64,000 bases of DNA, from positions 62,001-126,000 of the forward strand of contig JADNRX010000024.1 of the NCBI GenBank assembly GCA_015501595.1, given 5' to 3'. The stretch is from Hymenopellis radicata. Taxonomy: Eukaryota > Basidiomycota > Agaricomycetes > Agaricales > Physalacriaceae. Under the pieces are notes generated by a model. The model did not search any database, had not been told where the DNA came from, and worked only from the letters and a program-made list of their open reading frames with translations. The translations under genes were made by a program, and so were the position numbers. Each line of letters opens with the position of its first letter. Position 1 is the first letter of the stretch. Positions 20,401 to 27,699 of this stretch are shown piece after piece.

Positions 20401-21731
20401 GTCTTCTTTTTTGTGAAAAGTACGGGGGCGCCAGCAGAAGATGTGGAAGCGCGAATGTGGCCTCGGCGCAGATTGTCGTTTACGTATTCCGCAACCGCTT
20501 CGCGTTCAGTTTGAGTGAGCCGATACATTGCTTGAAAAGGTGGAGTTTTTCCCTCCTCAAGCTCGATCTCTATGTCATGAGTCCTGTGTTCGGGGAGTTT
20601 TTCGAAATTAGAGGGGTTGAACACAGTGTCGGCCCAGGGGAAGTATTTCTTTGGAATGTGCGTGGTGTAATCGTCGGGGTCTGGTGGTACAGGATCGGGT
20701 GGTATGTGAGGATCCGTACCAGCCGTCGCAAGAGAATTGATGTAATATGATGATGACGAGGAGAAAAAACGGAGGTAGGAGACGGTGGCGTTCTTAGTCT
20801 GTTTGCCGAACCGTTCTGGGGTGAGGATCTTGACATCCGGCGGTTTCGGTGGAATTGAATCTGGTTCCGCGGGAGTTGGTAATTGTTCCTGGAACAACGA
20901 TTGTTTGAAGTGAGATCCGCGCCCATTGAATTGGACTAATGCGGCCAGGAACGAGGAACGAGGAGGTGGCGAAGGAGTATGGGGATTATCAAGTTCAGTG
21001 GTGTCCTTGTCTTCTATTGGGGATTTAGCCGCGTCGCGAGCTGACAATCGAGAAGAGGTCGCAAGGATGGAAGTAAATGGTGAGCCGACGAGACCGAAGC
21101 CTAAGCCGACATTCACAGTGTTGAGTGAGGCGGGTTCAGGCGAGTGACCGAAGCCTTTCGCGAAAACTTTTGAGGGACTGGCTCTTGACAGGCCGCAGCA
21201 GTCGAGAGAGAGGGAGTTGGCCGACCAATCAATAGAAGGATTATGTCGGCGGAGCCAGTCGAGACCGAGGATGAGAGGATAACCGACAGAGACGACGGCG
21301 AGAGGAATGGTTTCAGAGTGATTGGTGATGTTGAGGTTTGCGAGGACGTCCTGGGTGATCAATCCAGAAGCGATGGGACGGTCGTCGACCGCCATTACGG
21401 GTACGGGAGAATCCAGTCTCCGTCGAGGAAGGTTGTGCCGTGTTGCGAACTTATCCGAAATGCACGAATTTGTGGCTCCGGAATCAATCATGGCATAGGT
21501 GGAAATGGGATTATGATTGGGAAAATGTAAACGTACAGATACGAAGAAATGGTTGGGGGAGTAAAGGTGTGAGCCGAAGGAGAATACATAGTGAGGAGAT
21601 GTAGTCCATGATAAAAGATAGTGTCCTGAGGTTGAACGAATGTACGCGGGCTCCGGCGTGTCCTTGGTGACTGTCGAATGTGCCTCTGCATTGACCGGAA
21701 GCCTTGAGGCATTGAGAGTGCTGCCGGTCAA
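17472..21731 (-). CDS. pol: Pol polyprotein (PR-RT-RH-IN-chromodomain), intact
   Basis: An uninterrupted frame of about 1419 codons. In order: retropepsin-like protease with IDSGATNS (about 82-89); RT with the YLDD box (549-552) in VVYLDDILIF; RNase H region (LTTDASDFALSG); integrase with an HHCC zinc module (GHPGRTRTM...CDTCSRI) and DDE core (SMDFIVKLP, ISDRGSLF, YHPQTDGLTERTN); GPYR motif (GPY/F module); and a C-terminal chromodomain (FEYFVCWQGLPIEESSWTP). Gene order and chromodomain place it among chromoviruses. The frame opens at a TTG overlapping the gag TGA, so expression by -1 frameshifting from gag is the likely mode; no independent start is evident. No inactivating mutation was seen. 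Confidence 0.93.
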   Translation of the reverse strand: MTGSTLNASRLPVNAEAHSTVTKDTPEPAYIRSTSGHYLLSWTTSPHYVFSFGSHLYSPNHFFVSVRLHFPNHNPISTYAMIDSGATNSCISDKFATRHNLPRRRLDSPVPVMAVDDRPIASGLITQDVLANLNITNHSETIPLAVVSVGYPLILGLDWLRRHNPSIDWSANSLSLDCCGLSRASPSKVFAKGFGHSPEPASLNTVNVGLGFGLVGSPFTSILATSSRLSARDAAKSPIEDKDTTELDNPHTPSPPPRSSFLAALVQFNGRGSHFKQSLFQEQLPTPAEPDSIPPKPPDVKILTPERFGKQTKNATVSYLRFFSSSSSYYINSLATAGTDPHIPPDPVPPDPDDYTTHIPKKYFPWADTVFNPSNFEKLPEHRTHDIEIELEEGKTPPFQAMYRLTQTEREAVAEYVNDNLRRGHIRASTSSAGAPVLFTKKKTGEIRLCVDFRGLNAITRKNRYPLPLVDDLLDRVQGCKIYSVIDLKSAYSHLRIREGDEWKTAFRTHLGLFEHLIVPYGLTNAPAAWQNFIQDVLHDLIDVVCVVYLDDILIFSRTQEEHDIHVGLVLDRLRDANLCANAKKCEFDKSEVEYLGYIIGSEGIKMNPKKLATIADWPTPTKVKDVQSFLGFCNFYRRFIDGFARITRPLTLLTRKDTPWNFDASAQHAFDSLKKKFLEEPILRHYNPLLPCTLTTDASDFALSGVLQQPDDDGILHPVAFYSRAFAPAEINYDVHDKELLAVIENFRDMRSWLLGSPHPISVISDHKNLEYFMRAQLLNRRQARWAMFLSEYDFKLTWAPGQANVADSPSRRPDFMPQKGDERLELMKQTILKSPGDSSKPTPHYSISSLSTNPSYINALTTLNIDSSELLTKFKEATKADSEWRTHITKGNPDFTILHDLVFHKGRLYVPPSLRTEILHNRHDTLIAGHPGRTRTMNLVQRDYSWPGMNTFIRRYVEACDTCSRIKIPRHKPYGLLQPLDIPARPWSSISMDFIVKLPVSHGYDSIWVVCDRLTCAAHFIPCRESMTSADLAWLFIDRIFRHHGLPQSIISDRGSLFVSNFWKSLMAHLDVDVRTSTAYHPQTDGLTERTNQTLETYLRAYCSYQQDDWVDYLPLAEFSFNNLENSSTHQTPFYANLAYHPSFEPKLTNLSTVPAADELSTRLQIIHEELRAELLHAQEQQAKYYDFHRLPPPEFQPGELVWLLRRNIKTTRPTMKLDHRRLGPYRVIKKIGTSAYHLDLPSYLSRLHPVFNVTLLEKYHDPSEFHTHANPEPFAIDDQPPRIHSITESRKIGHRFEYFVCWQGLPIEESSWTPLSDVPTTANDIIDKFHRQHPKSPRPHSSVLTKHFSPLAEPLPHIPVPDAQSPSSATVIEAVSRPPSPPPVHRNPRAHFESAHSTTTRSGRFSKPPTRYQPQS

Positions 21732-22908
21732 GCTTTTCCCGAGGCGGAGGTGTTTTTCTTGGAGTCCGCGAATTTTTTCTTGGCCGCATCGCTCATGTTA
21801 GGACAGTTGATGGCGCCGTGTCCTCCGCCGCCGCAATACAGGCAAAGGTTGTGGTCGCGGCGGCGTTGGCGCTCTTCAGCGGTGAGCGGTCCGCGAGGCT
21901 TCGATGTTCGTGTCGCGTCAATCTCCATTGGGATGCCGGGAGAGAGCGTGGTAGAAGGAGCAGAGGATGTAGATGGAGTGGTGGTAGTAGTGGTGGTGGT
22001 AGAACCGGAGGATTTAGAAGACGAAGTGTTGGGCTTGGCGTGGGAAGAAGTGCCTGAACTGGCGGAGGTATTTTTGTTTTGCTTCCGCTCCACGTTGCGC
22101 TCGTGGACTCTATTGTCCTTTTCAATGGCGAGAGCGACGTACGCGTCAAACTTCTTGGGTAAGTCTGTGCGGGAAATGAAGGCAAGTGAGTCCTTAACTT
22201 CTTCTTTGAGGCCATTGTAGAAGTTGTCTATTTTGGTCTGCTCTGACCAATCAACGTAGACAACCATTTCCACAAAGCGGGCGGCGTACTTCGCGCAGGA
22301 GGAGGTTTGTTTAAGGGATTCGAGTTTTCCGGAGTATTCGTAGGAGAGGTTGGTGTTGCCGAAATGGGAGCGAAATTCGATGAGGAGGTGTTCAAAGTTC
22401 ACGAGGAGGTAAGATTTGAAGTTCTGAATCCCACGGAACCATTGCTTTGGGGTTCCTTCAGCCAGGTAGGAATTCATAACGAGCGCTTTGTCCTCCTCCG
22501 TGGTGAGTGAGTAGCGCTGGAGGAAGATCGCGTTTTTGATTTCGGCGACGAAGGATTCTACGTCGGCGGACTTGCCGGTGAAAGGCGCGGGTTCTTTGAA
22601 TGTGGGTTTAGGAGGGTACGGGATGGAACGGTTTGGGTAGGTGCGCTCTGCGGCTGCGTCTGCAATTTCTGCACGTGGCCGTAGAGACTTTGGAGAAGTT
22701 GGGTTTGGGCTTCGGACGCGAGACGTTGCTGATTGGCGTTGTCATTAACAGACGTGAACGTCGCGAAGATTTGGGCGAGTTGTCTCTGGGTTAACTGGAC
22801 GGGAGCATTCGGGTCTATGGCGGAGTCGACGGGTTGCTCGACGTTGGCATTGGGGTTGGGTACATTCCAGTCGTCACCGCCATAGAAGTCCTCGCCAGTG
22901 TTGGACAT
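21728..22908 (-). pseudogene. gag: gag with one internal frame break
   Basis: Gag begins at ATG 22908 (MSNTGEDFYGGDDW), shortly after the primer-binding site. The first about 90 codons are in one frame; between about 22690 and 22640 the coding signal moves to the -1 frame (RTYPNRSIPYPPKPTFKEP, then the capsid-like part KQWFRGIQNFKSYL... and the CCHC knuckle CLYCGGGGHGAINC), ending with SASGKA and TGA at 21728. A 1-bp indel in this copy is the simplest explanation; a sequencing error cannot be excluded. The tail is rich in S/T runs. Confidence 0.75.
21734..21740 (-). promoter_or_regulatory. Candidate -1 ribosomal slippery site GGGAAAA at the gag stop
   Basis: In the gag frame the sequence is TCG GGA AAA GCT TGA. 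The heptamer G GGA AAA fits X XXY YYZ, and a -1 shift enters the pol frame (AGC TTG ACC), one codon before the gag stop. Family knowledge: Ty3-type elements often use frameshifting between gag and pol. Confidence 0.6.
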
Positions 22909-22955
22909 GGTGATGATTGGTGTTACGAGGTGACGAGTGGTTACGAGTAGGTTAG

Positions 22956-22965
22956 GTCGAATCAA
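22956..22965 (-). promoter_or_regulatory. Primer-binding site, self-priming type
   Basis: Two bases after the 5' LTR, minus strand TTGATTCGAC is an exact complement of GTCGAATCAA at 23057-23048 inside the LTR. It does not look like a tRNA 3' end (no TGG start). Confidence 0.65.
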
Positions 22966-22967
22966 AC

Positions 22968-23255
22968 TGTGAGGGTCAAGGTAAGGACCCTCTAACTTAG
23001 TAGGATTGACGACGAGTTTTGGAGAATATAAGGCTAAGTTAATAGCGTTGATTCGACGAGGCAATGTGGTACAAGATTCGAGGCTTATATAGTAATGTGT
23101 AAGGTAACGGGTGAAGTAAGTTTAAGTAAGTCTAAGACGAAGTGAGATATAGATGAGACGAGGTGAGATAAGTAAGTGCGGGTGGAGTAGGGGCGAAGCG
23201 AGTGAGTCGAGTGGTGAGGAGGTCATTACCCGATCGGGAACGGATGACCTTTACA
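22968..23255 (-). repeat. 5' LTR
   Basis: 288-bp copy identical to 17129-17416 by eye; contains the TATA box and predicted transcript start. Confidence 0.95.
23085..23091 (-). promoter_or_regulatory. TATA box of the retrotransposon LTR
   Basis: TATATAA on the minus strand lies 34 nt upstream of the G at 23057 that begins the self-primer sequence, a normal TATA-to-start distance. The same word is in the 3' LTR at 17246-17252. Confidence 0.65.
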
Positions 23256-23260
23256 GTAAA
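23256..23260. repeat. Target-site duplication GTAAA, right copy
   Basis: GTAAA right after the 5' LTR, followed by GTCTTTTTTATTGTGTTTTC, which continues the host repeat seen uninterrupted at 16515-16540. Confidence 0.9.
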
Positions 23261-23564
23261 GTCTTTTTTATTGTGTTTTCTAGTTTTCCAGTTTGTCTAA
23301 TAACTTGCATTATTTCAAGATCATCGGCCACTAGATGCGCCGCTCCCGACACCCGTGGCCCCAGGACGATGACGATCAGGCCCCATATCCGGTACGTTTC
23401 ATTGCCTGTGGTGGACGCGCCACCGTATGGCTCTGCATGGCTGTTGTAACGACGGCCGTCGTTCTCCGTCAGTGTGGTTACAGACTTAGGGTGTTGCTGT
23501 TCGTCTGTGTAATTTTTGTCTCCAGTCCGTCTCTACTGACATGACTCGCTCGCATGTCGCCTAT
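23261..23564. other. Continuation of the host repeat
   Basis: No gene. The first 30 bases continue the repeat unit interrupted by the retrotransposon; the rest has no recognisable content. Confidence 0.45.
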
Positions 23565-26487
23565 CATCAGGAAAAACCTACATTGCCCAATTACACGTAA
23601 AAGGTACCTTTTACACATAATTGGGCAATGAAAAGGAATTTATGACATTTTAGAAGATATTTATGAAGTAGATAGCACTAGAATGGCGGACGAGAAATCA
23701 ATATTGAATTATTAGACAAGCACGGTGTGAGCTTATACATACGTCGGCACTGTGAGAATTAGAGACTTCAACGAGCCATAATTGGGTATGACTCGCGATC
23801 TGTCGAGTGAGAAATTGCGCTCGCTACTCATGATCCGCCGTTGACTCGACCCGTATTGACTTGCAAGTCAGATGGTTGAGTCAAGCGATTTTGCAAGTAA
23901 ACTTGCGGGTCACCACCTCCAAATCCATTCATGCCCGGCGAGCATCCCCGGCAATGGCACGGGGACACTCAGCCGTGCATGAGCAGGGACTGAGGTGATG
24001 ATGGGAAGTGATACGGGAGATGGTACTGGTTGGGCATTCTTAATGTGTTGTCAACATTGCCATCCTCGACGCGTCATCGTTGTTGTCTTGTTCGCCATTG
24101 AGACGTCATTGTCCTCGTTGTTCAGGTGTTGTTGTCCCCGCCCGTGTTTTTAGTGGGTGTCGTCCTCGTCCGCGTCCTCCTAGAGACAGCAACCAGCTCA
24201 GCACCAAGCCAGAGCCAAGAGCACACCCCACATGCTGCCTGATAATTGTTACAGCAGAAGGGGCGACAGTCGTCGCTCCGTGGGTGGTCATGGTGGTCTG
24301 ATGAAGAGAGAATGAAGTGATTGGACGCTTACGCGGCCAACTCGGTTATCAAACCGGTCCGAGCACATGGTCCGTGCGTGAGCACGATATCGATCATGTG
24401 CATGTTCGGTTTGAACTTTGAAAAGTCTAAGTCATTCGTTTACCATCACTTCCCATCCGCCACAGGGCTGGTCTCCTCCACTCGCGACTAGGCCGCCCCA
24501 GGATTTGCGACGACGGCTTACGACAGCCGCGAGGACGACCTTCACACCTTCTGCTCTCGACGAGCAACGCGGACGCGTAAGCCTCCCGAGGAGCAGCAGC
24601 ACTTCAAGACGAAGACGCCAAGGAATTGAGGGAAACGAGTTCGACGACCACGGCAGTCCCAGCCAACGAGGACACCCCGACAACGGCAGTGGCGCCAGCC
24701 AGCAGGCGCGACGACATCATCTCACGAGGATGACGAAGGCGACAATGACGGCCGGTGAGGACAACACCAATCATTGCTCAACGGGCGATGTCGGCCAGCA
24801 CCACAACAACGAGTGGCAGTCGGGTTGGGAAGGGAACAGGAGTGGGTATCCGGAGAGGAGGCGGAGTGGGCGGGCGCAGTGCCTGGAGCCGCTCAACATC
24901 TTTACCAACGGCGACGACGCTGAGGAACGAGTTGAACATGCTGCCGACAATTGTAAGCCGACTCTCGCGACTCTCTGAGTCTCTCTGACGGCCATTGATA
25001 GGTGAGGCGGGTGGGTATGGTAGAGGCGACTGGCGTCGTGCTGGCCAGCGACCACAAGGAAAAGGTGTGTTTAACTTGCAAATGTTTCTGTTGCCTCTCT
25101 GATGATTCACTCTGCTCATAGCTTCCTTTTTACGGAGTCCAACGACACAGCAGCTGCAACCACGACGGCCACTGCAAGCATGGCCACGACAACACGCTCC
25201 AAGTACAGCCAACACGGTGACACGACCACTTGGACGCGACGAACACGACTACTCGGTCGCGGCGACGAGGACGGCGACCAGAACGGCGACCTCCAGCCTC
25301 ACGACATGGCAACCGACTACCTAGACACGGCGACCTCAAGCCCAACGCACGGCGACCGCGAGGCTGACGGTATGGCAATTTGATGCTTCCCATCACTTGA
25401 ACTAACGAACGACGCCGCCGCCGCATCGTAGATGTCTGTGGCGATGGACCCGCTCTACGGGGTGCTGAAGCCGCCGCCGGACCAGACTGAGGATGAGGTG
25501 TGTACTTTTTCTATTTCATTTTATCTCTCTCCCTCTTGTATTATTACAGCACGCATGGAGCAAGATTCGCGCAGCAACCTCGTCGACGCTGCGCCCTCGA
25601 CCACATACACGAGTAAGTTGTTTGTGACTCCATTCCGTTTTCACGATGTTAGCCCACACCAGCCATCACACGAGGACGACAACCCTCAGCAAGAGCATGC
25701 GCGCGCGTCGCGCGGGTGCACTCAACCCTAGAATCGGAACGGTCAAGCATTATTTCAATTGGGACCACACTCTCTAACGACAACGACGACTATTGCTCAC
25801 GGAGGACGCGTAAGCCCTGTCAAGGCTGCAGATACTTGATAGTTTGACACTGTGCTGCCTGCTGACAGTGCGGCATCGTCAAGGTGCGTGTGTTTTTGTT
25901 GTATGTAACTGCTGCCTGACTATTGCCCTCCCTCAGTGCCTTGTCATTCGGTCTTCAATGCTTTGGTACGTCTATTTTTGGCTGTGTAGTCGACCTGCTT
26001 GCTGACGACTGTTTTCAGATTGTTCCGTGTGCGCCGTATAGCGCGATGTAGACGACATTCTCGGGACACGACTCTGATGGAGGCATGAGGGTGATGAGAA
26101 ACACAACTGATGATGATGGGAAGAACATACGGATGATGATTAGATACTGCTGTTCTGATATATCCAATGAAATGTTTTTACACGCTATTCAACCGAGTGA
26201 TGCCAGTAATACAGTATGATTTTGTTCATCTATTACATGATAACATTCATCTATTGCATGATAACAATGGTCTAAGTTCAGTCTAATCAATGACTAATTG
26301 ATGTATAACTTGGGTGTAACTTGTATGTAATCTTCGTCTAAAAGAGTCTAATGTAGCAAGGGGAAGGCCATAAGTGTATATATTATGAATAAGTGCCGGG
26401 ATCTGCTATTTTAGTGCTATTTAGACGATTTTAGAGATTATCTATGACAACTTAGAAGTAATCTGGCAATGTAGGCTTTTCCTGATG
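23565..26487. mobile_element. Putative TIR-bounded non-autonomous element
   Basis: Inverted ends match over 22 of 23 positions (start CATCAGGAAAARCCTACATT). The 8-mer ATGTCGCC is found near both ends (23554-23561 and 26498-26505), but 3 and 10 nt away from the repeats, so the exact borders and the target duplication are uncertain. The inside is GC-rich, with ACG/TCG low-complexity frames on both strands and no transposase. Parts (GGACGCGTAAGCC words at 24570 and 25800; CTGCTGACAG...GTCAAGGTGYGTG at 25860) recur inverted in the hAT-like element at 28.6-28.9 kb. Confidence 0.5.
23581..23630. repeat. 50-bp near-perfect palindrome
   Basis: CATTGCCCAATTACACGTAA...GGTACC...TTACACATAATTGGGCAATG: 25-bp arms centred on GGTACC with a few mismatches. 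It sits just inside the left TIR of the preceding element and would form a strong hairpin or cruciform. Confidence 0.85.
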
Positions 26488-26965
26488 AAGCTTGTGAATG
26501 TCGCCGATTTATGTACTGCCCGTGAATGTTTTTGTTTTCTTCCAGGCTCACGCGCTGCCTCCTTGTTCATTATGCCAAGCAGTACTAGTTGTACGTGTTG
26601 TACCTGTAGCATACCTGTATCCGGTCTTGCAATGTGACGCCACACGGCACTGTGCCTCATCACACTATCTGATTGAAAGCTGGAGTTTTCTGTCTTATTG
26701 GCTATGAAGCTATGCCTATCCTGACGGAACTTAGTTCAACATTTTGGAGATTCCATGACTAATGTTGAATAAAAAACCTGGGGGACCATTTTAAATAGTC
26801 AAATGTTGACTATCATGTCTATTCCATGAATTTCATTCGGAAAAGGTACATTTGTCCTATTCTATGGCTATTCCTGACATTTTACTGGGGTACCATTTTC
26901 CTGATGTTGTCACTATCGTACAGGTGCCCTCACATTGTTGATTGACGCTAGATCGTCAAGGTGCT
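26488..26965. other. Spacer before the F-box pseudogene
   Basis: AT-rich, no gene. It contains further CATCAGGAAAA-like ends (TTTTCCTGATG at about 26909) and short repeated words (ATTCCATGA), suggesting remnants of insertions. Confidence 0.4.
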
Positions 26966-27426
26966 ATGCCCGTGATTGAATTTCCCCAAGAGCTCATCGA
27001 CCGCTTCGTTGATGGCGTCTCCGCCGACAAATCAGGCTCCTTGTTGACTCTCCTACAAAGCGCGCGCGTCTTCGGAGAGCGTTGCCGCTTGTATCTGTAC
27101 CACACTGTCTCAATCAACACGACCTCAAGCGGGGATCTCACAGCCCACTCCAGGTTGCTCTATGACCACCTCTTGGTGCACCCAAGGACAGGCAGGTTCG
27201 TCTGCAGAGTCGAATACAAGTTTTATACTCCCGTGGTTCCGATTCCGCCTATACAGCCATTCGTGGCATTTGTGCCGACGACTGAGCCTCCATTGAAACC
27301 GGGGGATGGCGTGCCGTTGTCGCCAATGATTCCAGAGCTTGCGCGCTGTATGCCGAATGTGCGGGAGGTGCATCTGGATGGGTTGGATTGCTCTCCAAAT
27401 GCCGTTCCTGAGGCAAGCCTTCGGAG

Positions 27427-27665
27427 TACTGTACTATTTCGTTCAATTCGTTCGTCACAGGTCACAAGGACCTTCGAATTGACGAAATGTCACAACGGTC
27501 ACTGAAAATTTTGCGAAAAAAACCCCTGGCGGGGCCCCCGCTGGCCTCCCGACGCAGCTCCGCCGCGTCGGCTATTGCCATATATGGTAATCTGACGAAA
27601 CGAAAATTTCGTCAGACCCGGTCACAGGTCACAAGACCTGACGAATTGATCGAAATACTACAGTA
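27427..27665. mobile_element. TA-flanked MITE (Tc1/mariner-like), about 235 bp
   Basis: The element is bounded by TA on both sides (27427-27428, 27664-27665). Inverted ends CTGTACTATTTCGTTCAATT and CTGTAGTATTTCGATCAATT match at all but two places. No coding capacity. TA duplication suggests a Tc1/mariner-type transposase acting in trans. Confidence 0.8.
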
Positions 27666-27699
27666 TCTTGCCCTCGCCCGGGGGCTTGACAAAGTTGTC

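Larger units (their letters stand above)
17129..23255 (-). mobile_element. Full-length Ty3-type LTR retrotransposon (chromovirus, Tf1/sushi-like)
   Basis: Two 288-bp direct repeats, apparently identical by eye, bound the element, which is read on the minus strand (5' LTR at 22968-23255). LTRs begin TG and end CA. A perfect 5-bp target duplication GTAAA flanks it (17124-17128 and 23256-23260). Inside are gag with a CCHC knuckle and a 1419-aa pol with protease, RT, RNase H, integrase and chromodomain. The insertion site can be read from the paralogous unit at about 16515, where GTGCGTAAAGTCT is uninterrupted. Total 6127 bp. Identical LTRs point to a recent insertion. Confidence 0.95.

Noticed and set aside
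22956..22967. A conventional tRNA primer-binding site
   Set aside because: The sequence after the LTR does not start with TGG and does not complement the 3' end of the tRNA-Phe in this window or of any tRNA I can recall; the self-complement is exact.
24418..25731. Open frames rich in T, R and D that could suggest a protein gene
   Set aside because: Composition follows the ACG/GAC low-complexity DNA, frames exist on both strands, and the segment lies within a putative TIR element.
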